Shown piece after piece: positions 8,699-16,931 of a DNA stretch of 64,000 nt; the stretch's first letter is position 1; every line of letters starts with the position of its first letter. A program made the translations under genes and the position numbers. The stretch spans positions 1 to 64,000 of the forward strand of contig DAOMNQ010000008.1 of assembly GCA_035443945.1 (NCBI GenBank), given 5' to 3'. The notes below the pieces were generated by a model. That model searched no databases, was not told where the DNA came from, and worked only from the letters and a program-made list of their open reading frames with translations. The DNA comes from CAADGN01 sp035443945. Its GTDB lineage: Bacteria > Planctomycetota > Phycisphaerae > Phycisphaerales > UBA1924.

Positions 8699-8883
8699 GG
8701 CTCAAACCCCAGGCCCAGCGGCCGATTCGGACACGATCCACTCCCACAAACCCGCCCACGCGGCGGGGCTGAGATGGTAGGCCCGCCCCCACGACCCGGC
8801 CACTTCCCAATCTCGGGGCGAGGCCTCTCCGGCCCCTGCTCCACACCCTCGTGCTCTCGGGACCCCGCCATGCCGGCCCCGGC

Positions 8884-9108
8884 TCAGTGCCGATATGTGA
8901 TCCGCGCCTTGGTCAGGTCATACGGACTCATCTCGACCGTCACCCGGTCGCCCGGCAGGATGCGGATGTAGTTCATCCGCATCTTCCCCGACACGTACGC
9001 CAGCACCTCGGTCTTCTGCTCGTTCGGCAGCCGAACCTTGAACGTGGCGTTCGGCAACGCCTCGATCACCGTCGCTTCGAACGTGAACTTTTCATCCTGC
9101 TTCGCCAT
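8884..9108 (-). CDS. infA: Translation initiation factor IF-1
   Basis: 74 residues forming a single S1/OB-fold domain (FEATVIEALPNATFKVRLPN, GKMRMNYIRILPGDRVTVEM). It binds the A site of the small subunit during initiation. The ATG at 9108 has GGGAGG 5 bases upstream, so longer in-frame starts are rejected. A 185-base gap with no supported gene separates it from rpmJ. Confidence 0.97.
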   Translation of the reverse strand: MAKQDEKFTFEATVIEALPNATFKVRLPNEQKTEVLAYVSGKMRMNYIRILPGDRVTVEMSPYDLTKARITYRH

Positions 9109-9193
9109 ACACCTCCCGGGAACCGCCGATCCGGGGGGCGACGCCACCCCTCCCGAGACCGGAAGCACATTGTTGGCCGCCCGAGCGCCCGCG

Positions 9194-9913
9194 TCATGCC
9201 CCGGTCAACACCATCACGCTTTCTTCCAGAATCGCCACCGTCCGCTCCTCCGTGCAGGCGAGGCCGCCATCCGCCGTGAACACCGTCCCGTTCCGCTCGA
9301 CGACCTCCCCTCCGAGTCCGGCCGTCACCGTCGGCTCCAGGGTGATGATCATTCCCGGCCGAAGCACGACGTCGTCCGGCCCGCCATGAGCCGCATCCAG
9401 ACGCAGTGCCGGCCCCTCGTGAAGCCGTCTGCCGACCCCGTGCCCCGCCGGAGTCGCCGCAAGACCGACCCCCCGACGCTCGGCCTCCCCCCGCATCGCT
9501 GTCGCGACGGTGGACCAGCGCACACCAGGACTGAGCGCGGCCAGACCAGCCTGAAGCGTGCTCTGGGCCGCTCTCGCCTGCCGCAGGGCCGGGTCCGCTC
9601 CGGGGGGCACAACGGCTACACGGGCCGCATCCGCCCACCAACCGCCGACCGCTCCGGCCACGTCCACCGTCACCAGGTCGCCAGGCTCCAGCCTCCTCGG
9701 TCCCGGCGCAGCGAACGCGACCTCATCGTTGACGCACACAAAGACCGCCGCCTCATCCAACCCGATCGATGCCGCCCGGGCCGCGCCGGCGGCTTCGGCG
9801 GTCGTCTTCCCGGCGTGACACGCATCGACCGCGGCCGACACGGCACGCCACACCGCTCGCCCCGCGACGTGCATCGCCGCAAGATCGGCCGGATTCTTGA
9901 GCACGATCACCAT
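9194..9913 (-). CDS. map: Methionine aminopeptidase type I, divergent
   Basis: 239 residues; removes the initiator Met from nascent proteins. The five metal ligands can be placed: two Asp (VTVDVAG and WWADAARV), His in GHGVGRRLHEGP, Glu in TLEPTV and Glu in CTEERTVAI. The second His of the GHG...LHE motif is also present. The substrate-binding His usually found in the segment VN-EVVCHGIP is replaced: here the segment reads VNDEVAFAAPGP. The gene lies in the normal position after secY, though adk, often between them, is missing. The family is certain; full activity is not. Confidence 0.9.
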   Translation of the reverse strand: MVIVLKNPADLAAMHVAGRAVWRAVSAAVDACHAGKTTAEAAGAARAASIGLDEAAVFVCVNDEVAFAAPGPRRLEPGDLVTVDVAGAVGGWWADAARVAVVPPGADPALRQARAAQSTLQAGLAALSPGVRWSTVATAMRGEAERRGVGLAATPAGHGVGRRLHEGPALRLDAAHGGPDDVVLRPGMIITLEPTVTAGLGGEVVERNGTVFTADGGLACTEERTVAILEESVMVLTGA

Positions 9914-9929
9914 GCCGCGCCCGCGATCC

Positions 9930-11324
9930 TCAGCCCCGCGGGCCTCGGATGCGCATCTTCGGCCCGCCCTCCTGCCCGCTGAGGAAGCCCGCGTAGTTCC
10001 GCATCAGCAGGGCGGCCTCGACGCGCTGCAGGAAATCGAGCGTCACGCTCACCACGATCAACAGGCCCGTGCCCCCGAGGAACTGCGTCACCGAGAAATC
10101 GATGTTCAGGCTCTTGTTCACGACCATCGGCAGCACCGCGATCACGGCCAGGAACGCCGCGCCCACATAGGTGATCCGCTCCATCACGGTTTCAAGATAC
10201 TCCGCCGTGCGTGGGCCCGGACGCAGGCCGGGGATGAACGACCCGTGGTCGCGCAACTGCTTGGACATCTCCTCCGGGTTGAACTGCACCGTGATCCAGA
10301 AGTAACTGAAGAAGTAGACCATCAGCACATAGAGCAGCACGTACGGGAACTCGCCCATCATGAAGGCGTCGCCCAGCCACCGCGTCGTGGCGATCCACCA
10401 CACGGGCGACGAGCCGGGCTGGGCGGTCCCCGCGAGTGCCTCGAAGATCACCGACGGGAAGATCATGAGCGAACTGGCGAAGATGATCGGCATGACGCCG
10501 CCGTGGTTCACCTTCAGCGGCAGGTAACTCCGCTGCCCGCCGTAGACGCGCCGCCCGCGGGTGTGCTTCGCCTGCTGCACGGGGATGCGCCTCTGGGCGA
10601 CAGTCAGGATCACCGACCCCCCCACCACCAGCACGAACCCGCCCAGCAGAAACAGCAGGCTCATGTAGTTCATCTTGGTCGGGTCGGTCGGGTCGAAGTT
10701 CCCGAAGACCCACAGCACGGCCTGGGGCATCCCGGTCAGGATGCCGGCCATGATGATCATCGAGACGCCGTTGCCGATCCCGAAGCGGTCGATCTGTTCG
10801 CCGAGCCACATCAGGAAGACGGTGCCCGCCGTCAGGGCCGTCACGGCGGTGATCCACCACATCGGGTTCTGTGCCGCGGACTGGTACACCATGCCCTGCG
10901 AGGTGATGTACGTCAGCCACCCGACCGCCTGCACGATGCACAGGCCGACCGTCGTGTAGCGCGTCCACTCCTGAATCTTCACCCGTCCGGTCGGGCCTTC
11001 GTCCTGGATCTTCTTCAGCGCGGGCCACGCCGACATGAGCAACTGGAAGATGATCGCCGCCGAGATGTACGGCATGATCCCGAGGCCGAAGATCGTCGAT
11101 TGCGAGAACGACCCGCCGGAAAAGATCGCAACGTACTGCGAGAGACGCCCGACCGCACTGCCCGTCTCCGCGGCCTGCCGGAAATACTCCGCCAGGCGTT
11201 CCTGGTTCACGCCGGGGAGCGGGATCCAGAACCCGATCCGGTAGACCACGAGCATCCCGAGCGTGAACAAAATCTTGTTCCGCAGTTCGGAGATGCGAAA
11301 GACGTTGACGAGGGTGCTCAGCAT
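9930..11324 (-). CDS. secY: Protein translocase subunit SecY
   Basis: 464 residues with about ten membrane segments; the central pore of the Sec translocon. The N-terminal LRNKILFTLGMLVVYRIGFW, the plug region (GLGIMPYISAAIIFQLLMSA), and GFIPGLRPGPRTAEYLE-type loop sequences are diagnostic. An AGGAG site lies upstream of the ATG at 11324. It is slightly longer than E. coli SecY, largely in extended extracytoplasmic loops. It follows rplO by 64 bases as in most spc operons. Confidence 0.97.
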   Translation of the reverse strand: MLSTLVNVFRISELRNKILFTLGMLVVYRIGFWIPLPGVNQERLAEYFRQAAETGSAVGRLSQYVAIFSGGSFSQSTIFGLGIMPYISAAIIFQLLMSAWPALKKIQDEGPTGRVKIQEWTRYTTVGLCIVQAVGWLTYITSQGMVYQSAAQNPMWWITAVTALTAGTVFLMWLGEQIDRFGIGNGVSMIIMAGILTGMPQAVLWVFGNFDPTDPTKMNYMSLLFLLGGFVLVVGGSVILTVAQRRIPVQQAKHTRGRRVYGGQRSYLPLKVNHGGVMPIIFASSLMIFPSVIFEALAGTAQPGSSPVWWIATTRWLGDAFMMGEFPYVLLYVLMVYFFSYFWITVQFNPEEMSKQLRDHGSFIPGLRPGPRTAEYLETVMERITYVGAAFLAVIAVLPMVVNKSLNIDFSVTQFLGGTGLLIVVSVTLDFLQRVEAALLMRNYAGFLSGQEGGPKMRIRGPRG

Positions 11325-11388
11325 CCTGCCGGCTCCTGGACCCGCGCGTACCCGCCGCGTCCGCTGGACTCACGCGCTCGCGGGCCGA

Positions 11389-11988
11389 TCACGCTTCCTC
11401 CGTCGGCGAGGCCGCCTCCGCCTTCGTCGGCTTCTTCTTGGAGCCGCGACGCAACTTCTTGGTCAGGTTCTTCGGCGTGGGGTCGCCTGAGTTGCGGTCG
11501 ATGCCGCGGATGCGGTCGCGCCGCGAACCGGTCTCATGGACCGAGCCGCCCGCCCCCTCGACCAGTTTCCGCGCCGAGGCCGACACCCGCGCCGCCTCCA
11601 CCGTGAACTTCTGGGTGAGTTTCTGCTCGCCCAGGTCGCCCAACACCTTCACGCCGCGGCTCGTGTCGCGGATCAGCCCCGCCTTCACGAGCGACGCCGC
11701 GTTCACCGCGCCCCCCTTCGTGAAATCGGGGTGCGACACGATGGAGCCGAGATTCACGATCCAGAACCGCGTCTTGAAGTTGACGTTCGAGAAGCCGAAC
11801 TTCGGCATGCGCCGGAAGTACGGCATCTGCCCGCCCTCGAACTGGTGGCGCGTCGAGTGGCTGGTGCGGCTGCCCGCGCCCTTGTGCCCGCGCCCGGACT
11901 GCTTGCCCTGGCCCGAGCCTTGGCCGCGACCGATGCGCTTGCGCGCCTTGTACTTGCCGGCCAACTTGGTTACGTCGTGGATCATCAT
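11389..11988 (-). CDS. rplO: Ribosomal protein uL15 with extended C-terminus
   Basis: 199 residues. The Gly/Arg-rich N-terminus (KRIGRGQGSGQGKQSGRGHK) and GFEGGQMP-like loop followed by RMPKFGFSN are diagnostic. The body ends near residue 160, and about 40 extra basic residues follow (KKLRRGSKKKPTKAEA), longer than the usual ~150-residue protein. The gene for uL30 (rpmD), normally just upstream, does not fit in the 64 bases separating it from rpsE. Confidence 0.95.
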   Translation of the reverse strand: MMIHDVTKLAGKYKARKRIGRGQGSGQGKQSGRGHKGAGSRTSHSTRHQFEGGQMPYFRRMPKFGFSNVNFKTRFWIVNLGSIVSHPDFTKGGAVNAASLVKAGLIRDTSRGVKVLGDLGEQKLTQKFTVEAARVSASARKLVEGAGGSVHETGSRRDRIRGIDRNSGDPTPKNLTKKLRRGSKKKPTKAEAASPTEEA

Positions 11989-12052
11989 CTCGGGTCACTC
12001 CCGCTCGATCGGGCCGATGTGCTCTTTCGTTCCGTACCTCTGCCGTGAGCCG

Positions 12053-12742
12053 TCAGGCTCGCGCGCCCTCCGCCCCGCCCTGCCCTTCGGCGCTCCCGCC
12101 CTGCTGGCCGCCGCGCCGACCGCGACCGCCTCCGCCGCCGCGGCCGCCGCGACGCTCCTGCCCGATCGTGTTCACCGGGGCGCGCATGCGCTCGCCGGCG
12201 ACGTTCGAGGGCATGAACCGCTTGCCCCGCTCGATCTTCTGCTCGATCTCCGTTGCGGGCAGGTCCACGCCGCGCAACTCGCGCACGGTCTCGCTCATGC
12301 GCAGACGGGCCAGCCCGTCGAAAACGGCCTTCACCGTGTTGATCTTGTTCGTCGAGCCGTAGCACTTGGTCAGGCAGTCGCTCACGCCCGCCATCTCCAG
12401 CACCGCGCGGACCGACCCGCCCGCCACGACGCCCGTGCCCGGCGACGCGGGGATCAGCCGCACGCGCGACGCCGCGTACCGCCCCTCCACCTCGTGCGGG
12501 ATCGTGCCGCCGACACGCGGGATCGTCGTCATCTTGCGCCGGGCGAACTTCTCCGCTTTCTCGATAGCAGTCGGCACTTCCTTGGCCTTCCCGTGCCCGT
12601 ACCCGACGCGCCCACGCTTGTCGCCGCAGACGACCAGCGCGCCGAAACTGAACCGGCGTCCGCCCTTGACCGTCGAAGCCGTGCGGAAGACGCCCAGCGT
12701 CGTCGATTCCATCTGCCCGTGCTCTTCGAGACCCTGTGCCAT
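12053..12742 (-). CDS. rpsE: Ribosomal protein uS5 with Gly/Arg-rich tail
   Basis: 229 residues. The S5 core (GGRRFSFGALVVCGDKRGRV, GVSDCLTKCYGSTNKINTVK) spans about residues 20-170. It is followed by a ~30-residue RGG-rich tail (RRGGRGGGGGRGRRGGQQGG) absent from typical uS5. uS5 acts in decoding fidelity and mRNA entry. The tail could be an extra RNA-binding element, as inferred from composition only. Confidence 0.96.
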   Translation of the reverse strand: MAQGLEEHGQMESTTLGVFRTASTVKGGRRFSFGALVVCGDKRGRVGYGHGKAKEVPTAIEKAEKFARRKMTTIPRVGGTIPHEVEGRYAASRVRLIPASPGTGVVAGGSVRAVLEMAGVSDCLTKCYGSTNKINTVKAVFDGLARLRMSETVRELRGVDLPATEIEQKIERGKRFMPSNVAGERMRAPVNTIGQERRGGRGGGGGRGRRGGQQGGSAEGQGGAEGARA

Positions 12743-12839
12743 GTTGCTCTCTGTTCGTCCCCGGGCCGAAGCCCGTCATGCCGTCCGTCCGTGCGGGGCA
12801 CGCGCCCGCCGCGCTCCGCCCCGATCCAACAACCCCGCT

Positions 12840-13202
12840 TCAGAACTCCAGTCCGCCCTTGCGCGCCGCGTCCGCGAGCGACTTGATCCGCCCGTGGTAG
12901 CGGAACCCGCCGCGATCGAACACCACCTTCGTGATGCCACTCGCTTTCGCCTTCGCCGCCAGTTTCGCGCCGACCGCCGCCGCCGCCGCCACGTTGCCGG
13001 TCTTCTCGACCGCCGCGTCCTTGTCGCGCGTGGACGCAGACACGATCGTCCGGCCGGCGAGGTCGTCGATCACCTGTGCGTACACATGGTTCAGCGAGCG
13101 GTACACCGCCAGGCGGGGCCGCTCCGCCGTGCCTGTGATGCGCTTGCGGATGCCGATCCGCCTTCTCGCGTGACGCTGCTCTTTCTTCTGTTGCCTGTCC
13201 AT
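12840..13202 (-). CDS. rplR: Ribosomal protein uL18
   Basis: 120 residues; binds 5S rRNA with uL5. The start (MDRQQKKEQRHARRRIGIRK), RLAVYRSLNHVYAQVIDD and the terminal GGFRYHGRIKSLADAARKGG match the family and its normal length. It lies between rplF and rpsE, as usual. Confidence 0.98.
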   Translation of the reverse strand: MDRQQKKEQRHARRRIGIRKRITGTAERPRLAVYRSLNHVYAQVIDDLAGRTIVSASTRDKDAAVEKTGNVAAAAAVGAKLAAKAKASGITKVVFDRGGFRYHGRIKSLADAARKGGLEF

Positions 13203-13242
13203 CGTCCAACTCCGCCCGGCTCGCCCGGGCCTGCGCGCCGGC

Positions 13243-13794
13243 TCAGGCGCCGAACTGCTTGCCCTGCTTGCGACGGATCGTCTCGTCCGAGTACTTGATC
13301 CCCTTGCCGTTGTACGGCTCGGGCTTGCGCTTCGAGCGCATCGCCGCCGCGAACTGCCCGACCGCCTGCTTGTCCGGGCCGGCGATCTTCACGATCTGCT
13401 TGTCCACCGTAACCATCAGGCCCTGCGGGATCGGCATGACCACGGGGTTGGCGAACCCGAGCTGCAGACGCACCTCTCGCCCCGCGAGCGCCGCCTGCCA
13501 GCCCACGCCAACGATCTCCATCGTCTTTTCGTAGCCCTTCGACACGCCGTCCACCATGTTCTGAATGTGCGCCCGCGTCGTCCCCCAATGCGCCCGCACC
13601 TGCCGCTCCTCGGCACGCGCCGGATCGATCTCGCACACGACGTGGCCCCCGCCCTCATCGACGCGCACCGACACCTCCGCCGGGCGCCTGATCGACAGCG
13701 TGCCCTTCGGCCCCTCGACCTTCACGGCGTCGGCGCTCACCGTGACCTTCACGCCCTTGGGCACGGCTACGGGTTGTTTTCCGATCCTCGACAT
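13243..13794 (-). CDS. rplF: Ribosomal protein uL6
   Basis: 183 residues with the expected two-domain layout: MSRIGKQPVAVPKGVKVTVS at the N-terminus and EPYNGKGIKYSDETIRRKQG at the C-terminus. It binds near the sarcin-ricin loop. Normal length and position between rpsH and rplR. Confidence 0.98.
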   Translation of the reverse strand: MSRIGKQPVAVPKGVKVTVSADAVKVEGPKGTLSIRRPAEVSVRVDEGGGHVVCEIDPARAEERQVRAHWGTTRAHIQNMVDGVSKGYEKTMEIVGVGWQAALAGREVRLQLGFANPVVMPIPQGLMVTVDKQIVKIAGPDKQAVGQFAAAMRSKRKPEPYNGKGIKYSDETIRRKQGKQFGA

Positions 13795-13847
13795 CTCGGC
13801 TGTCCTCGTCGTCCGCCGCGCGGCGGGGATTCCAGTCCTTCCTCAAC

Positions 13848-14246
13848 TCATTCGACCGTGCAGAGCAACTCGCCCCCGATGCGCTCCTCGCGGCACTTGC
13901 GATCGCTCAGCACGCCGCGGCTCGTCGAGACCACGCCGATGCCAAGCCCCTGGATCGGGCGCGGCAGCGCCTCCACGCCCACGTACACGCGCCGGCCGGG
14001 CCGGCTCTCGCGCCGGATCTCATGGATCACCGTCTCGCCCCGCGGGCCGTACCGGAGGCGGAGTTTGATCAGCCCCTGCCGCCCATCCTCCACCACGTCG
14101 TAGCCCTCGACGTAGCCCTCGGCCTGCAGCACGTCCGCGATCCCGCGGTTCACCTTGCTGTTCAGGCAGGTCACCGTCCGGGCCTTGTTGCGCACGGCGT
14201 TCCGGATCCGTGTCAGCATGTCCGCGATTGGGTCGCTCATCGCCAT
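13848..14246 (-). CDS. rpsH: Ribosomal protein uS8
   Basis: 132 residues. SDPIADMLTRIRNAVRNKAR at the N-terminus and the C-terminal GIGVVSTSRGVLSDRKCREE are diagnostic. It binds the central domain of 16S rRNA and in many bacteria represses the spc operon by binding its own mRNA. A second ATG two codons in could also be the start. Confidence 0.98.
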   Translation of the reverse strand: MAMSDPIADMLTRIRNAVRNKARTVTCLNSKVNRGIADVLQAEGYVEGYDVVEDGRQGLIKLRLRYGPRGETVIHEIRRESRPGRRVYVGVEALPRPIQGLGIGVVSTSRGVLSDRKCREERIGGELLCTVE

Positions 14247-14301
14247 CGTTCGTCACCGCCTCGAAGCCTGTGTGGCTCGGTGTGTTCAGTCCCGTCCAAC
14301 G

Positions 14302-14487
14302 CTACCAACTCGCCTTTCGCATCCCGGGGATCTTCCCCTCCAACGCCAGTTTCCGCAGCATGATGCGGCTGATGCGGAACTTGCGGTACACCGCACGCGA
14401 ACGCCCGGTCAACTCGCACCGGCGCACCGTCCGCGTCGAGAACTTCGGGGTCCGCTTCGTCTTCGCCATCTGCGCCTTCGTCGTCAT
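14302..14487 (-). CDS. rpsN: Ribosomal protein uS14, short form lacking zinc cysteines
   Basis: 61 residues, the length of the zinc-type uS14. The C-terminus RKLALEGKIPGMRKASW is diagnostic. The CxxC...CxxC zinc motif is reduced to one Cys: RRCELTGRSRAVYRKFRISR, with Thr, Ser and Met where other Cys residues belong. The ATG at 14487 has GGAGG 4 bases upstream, giving the N-terminus MTTKAQMAKTKRT; an ATG six codons later is less likely. It sits between rplE and rpsH as usual. Confidence 0.95.
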   Translation of the reverse strand: MTTKAQMAKTKRTPKFSTRTVRRCELTGRSRAVYRKFRISRIMLRKLALEGKIPGMRKASW

Positions 14488-14504
14488 GCGTCCTCCAGAG
14501 CCGA

Positions 14505-15140
14505 TCAGCTCTTCTCGCCCACCTTCTGGAACGGCATCCCCAACTGCTCGAGCACGAACAGGCTCTTCTCGGGGTCCGAGTTCGAGAAGGAGAAGTTGAT
14601 GTTCATACCGTGCGTGAACTGCACCTCCGCCATGTTGATCTCGGGGAACACCCCCTGCTCGTTCAGGCCCATCGAGTAGTTGCCCTGGCGGTCGAAGGCC
14701 GTCCGAGACAGGCCCCGGAAGTCCTTGATGCGGGGCGTCGCGAGGTTGATCAGGCGGTCGAGGAAGTGCCACATCCGGTCCCGCCGGAGCGTCACCATCG
14801 CCGCCGTCTCGTACCCCTCGCGGACCTTGAAGTTCGAGACCGACTTCTTCGCCCTGAGCACCACCGGCCTCTGCCCGCTGATCGACTTCAGCGTGTCAAG
14901 AACCTGCTGCTTCACGGTCGGCGGGATCTTCGTCCCGTCCAGGTGCCGCCCCATGTTCACGTTGATCACGATCTTCTCGAGTTTCGGCATCGCCATGCGA
15001 TTGTCGATCCCGAAGCGCTCGGTCACCTTCGGACGCACTTCCGTGTCGAAGCGGGTGCGCACGCGCGACGGCCGCGCAGGCTCCGCGCCCTCGATCACCC
15101 CGCCCTTGCCCTTCTTCTGCTTTGTCGCGTCTTTCGCCAT
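14505..15140 (-). CDS. rplE: Ribosomal protein uL5
   Basis: 211 residues. The core (KLEKIVINVNMGRHL, RDRMWHFLDRLINLATPRIK, GNYSMGLNEQGVFPEI) is typical; it contacts 5S rRNA and the P-site tRNA. About 25 extra charged residues precede the conserved start (KDATKQKKGKGGVIEGAEPA), making it longer than the usual ~180. Confidence 0.97.
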   Translation of the reverse strand: MAKDATKQKKGKGGVIEGAEPARPSRVRTRFDTEVRPKVTERFGIDNRMAMPKLEKIVINVNMGRHLDGTKIPPTVKQQVLDTLKSISGQRPVVLRAKKSVSNFKVREGYETAAMVTLRRDRMWHFLDRLINLATPRIKDFRGLSRTAFDRQGNYSMGLNEQGVFPEINMAEVQFTHGMNINFSFSNSDPEKSLFVLEQLGMPFQKVGEKS

Positions 15141-15172
15141 GATTCAATCCGCCGTTCTGCCCGCTCGGGGCC

Positions 15173-15517
15173 TCACGCCCCCGCCTTCGACCGCGGCCCG
15201 TGCACTTTGCCCAGCGTCTTGCCGCCGCGCACCGCCACGCGGACCTTGCTCCCGTCCGGCTTCACCTCGAACCGAACCCGCGTGGGCTTGCCGTCCACAA
15301 CCGGGCTGACGTTGCTGATGTGGATCGGCGCTTCCTTGGTGATGATCCCCCCCTGTGGGCTGGTCCGCGTGGGCTTGACGTGCTTCACGCGGAGGTTCAC
15401 GCCCTTCACCACCACACGGTCCTTGTCGGGGATGACGCGCATGACCTCCCCCTGCCGGCCCTTGTGCGAGCCGGAGGTCACGATCACAACGTCGCCTTTC
15501 TTCACGTGCCTGGGCAT
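15173..15517 (-). CDS. rplX: Ribosomal protein uL24
   Basis: 114 residues with the KOW motif near the N-terminus (VKKGDVVIVTSGSHKGRQGE) and NLRVKHVKPT. It initiates large-subunit assembly. The ATG at 15517 gives a standard start (MPRHVKKGD); the same frame continues upstream only through antisense-like Arg-rich sequence. It lies 14 bases after rplN. Confidence 0.97.
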   Translation of the reverse strand: MPRHVKKGDVVIVTSGSHKGRQGEVMRVIPDKDRVVVKGVNLRVKHVKPTRTSPQGGIITKEAPIHISNVSPVVDGKPTRVRFEVKPDGSKVRVAVRGGKTLGKVHGPRSKAGA

Positions 15518-15531
15518 CGGATCACCTTCCC

Positions 15532-15918
15532 TCACACCACCTCGGAAGCCAGAGAAACGATCTTCATGTAGTTCCGCTCGCGCAACTCTCTCGCCACCGG
15601 ACCGAAGATGCGCGTCCCCTTCGGGTTCCCGTCGTCGTTGATCAGCACCACCGCGCTGCGGTCGAACCGAACGTACGAGCCGTCCGCACGCCGCTTCGCC
15701 TTCGCCGTCCGCACGACCACGGCCTTGGACATGTCGCCCGGCTTCACCTCGGCCCCGGGCAGGGCCTTCTTCACGCTCACGAGCACTCGGTCGCCCACGC
15801 CCGCCGTCCGCCGGCGGAACCCGCCGCGCCGCGTCGAGCCGCCGTACACCTTGATGACGTACGCGATCTTCGCGCCCGAGTTGTCCGCGACCTCGCACCT
15901 TGATTCCTGCTGCAGCAT
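15532..15918 (-). CDS. rplN: Ribosomal protein uL14
   Basis: 128 residues; MLQQESRCEVADNSGAKIAY, RRRTAGVGDRVLVSVKKALP and the C-terminal NYMKIVSLASEVV are diagnostic. The family is normally about 122 residues; a few extra residues lie in the KAKRRADGSYVRF loop. It forms an intersubunit bridge and contacts bL19. Confidence 0.98.
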   Translation of the reverse strand: MLQQESRCEVADNSGAKIAYVIKVYGGSTRRGGFRRRTAGVGDRVLVSVKKALPGAEVKPGDMSKAVVVRTAKAKRRADGSYVRFDRSAVVLINDDGNPKGTRIFGPVARELRERNYMKIVSLASEVV

Positions 15919-15938
15919 GACGGCACCTCAACCCGATC

Positions 15939-16223
15939 TCACACGCCCTCGACCAGACGCTCGCTCTTGCGCTCCACCACCCGGACCAGACTCCAACGCT
16001 TCGTCTTGCTCACCGGGCGGCACTGCGTCACCTCCACGATGTCGCCCCGGCGGCTCTCGTTCTCCGGATCGTGCACGTGCAGCACCGTACGCCGCTGCAC
16101 GTACTTCCCGTACTTCGGGTGCCGCGCCGTGAACCGCACCACAACCTTGCGCGTCTTGTCACGACCGTCGGTCTCGACCACGCCGACCTTCGTCGTTCTG
16201 GATTCAGTCTTCGCTTCGCTCAT
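15939..16223 (-). CDS. rpsQ: Ribosomal protein uS17
   Basis: 94 residues with the OB-fold core: VGVVETDGRDKTRKVVVRFT, then RRGDIVEVTQCRPVSKTKRW. It binds the 5' domain of 16S rRNA. The order rpmC-rpsQ-rplN is conserved. Confidence 0.97.
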   Translation of the reverse strand: MSEAKTESRTTKVGVVETDGRDKTRKVVVRFTARHPKYGKYVQRRTVLHVHDPENESRRGDIVEVTQCRPVSKTKRWSLVRVVERKSERLVEGV

Positions 16224-16251
16224 CGTCGATGGTCCTCAGCCGATCCGCCGG

Positions 16252-16458
16252 TCACGCCCTCGCTCCGGCCGCCGCACGGCGCCGGCTCCGCTCCGTCTCC
16301 AGCCTCGCGATGTCACGCCGCACCTTCCGAAAGAGCGACGTGTCCTCGATCTTCTCGCTCGCCGCCTGCGTCCGCATCCTGAACCGCTTCTCGCGCAGCG
16401 TGCGCAGTTCGATCGCCAGTTCCTCGTCCTTCATCCGCCTGATCTCGGGGCCTGTCAT
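16252..16458 (-). CDS. rpmC: Ribosomal protein uL29
   Basis: 68 residues, a two-helix protein (IRRMKDEELAIELRTLREKR, then FRKVRRDIARLETERSRR). It sits at the nascent-chain exit near uL23. It lies 13 bases downstream of rplP. Family and length agree. Confidence 0.95.
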   Translation of the reverse strand: MTGPEIRRMKDEELAIELRTLREKRFRMRTQAASEKIEDTSLFRKVRRDIARLETERSRRRAAAGARA

Positions 16459-16471
16459 CGCGCCGACCTCC

Positions 16472-16897
16472 TCACGCCGTGATCCGCCGGCCGACGAACC
16501 GGCACCGCACCGGCATCTTCATCGCTACCCGCGACAACGCCTGCTTCGCCACGTCCTCCGAAACACCCGCGATCTCGAAGAGCATCGTGCCCGCACGCAC
16601 CCGCGCCGCCCAGTACTCCACGTCCGCCTTGCCCGTGCCCATCCGCGTCTCCAGCGGCTTCTTGCTGATCGGCTTGTCCGGGAAAACGCGGATGAACAAC
16701 TTGCCCTCACGCTTCAGCAGGTGCTGGGCCGCGATGCGCCCCGCCTCGATCACGTTCGACGGCAGCCAGCACCCGTCCAGCGCCTGCAGGCCGTAGTCCC
16801 CGAACGCCACGTAGTTCCCCTTCGTCGCGCGCCGATCGCGCACACGCCGGAACTCCTTGCGGTACTTCACTCGCTTGGGAATCTTGTAGGGAGGCAT
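16472..16897 (-). CDS. rplP: Ribosomal protein uL16
   Basis: 141 residues; MPPYKIPKRVKYRKEFR, FPDKPISKKPLETRMGTGK and the region around AGTMLFEIAGVSEDVAKQAL are diagnostic. It helps place A-site tRNA. Length and operon position are normal. Confidence 0.98.
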   Translation of the reverse strand: MPPYKIPKRVKYRKEFRRVRDRRATKGNYVAFGDYGLQALDGCWLPSNVIEAGRIAAQHLLKREGKLFIRVFPDKPISKKPLETRMGTGKADVEYWAARVRAGTMLFEIAGVSEDVAKQALSRVAMKMPVRCRFVGRRITA

Positions 16898-16931
16898 CCG
16901 TCAATCTCCGCTGTGCTGCCCGTTCCGTTTC

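Noticed and set aside
8699..8883. A gene between rpmJ and infA
   Set aside because: Frames here are short and antisense in character, with no ribosome site or recognisable product.
11989..12052. A tiny rpmD gene between rpsE and rplO
   Set aside because: 64 bases are far too few for uL30 (~60 codons) and no matching frame exists on either strand.
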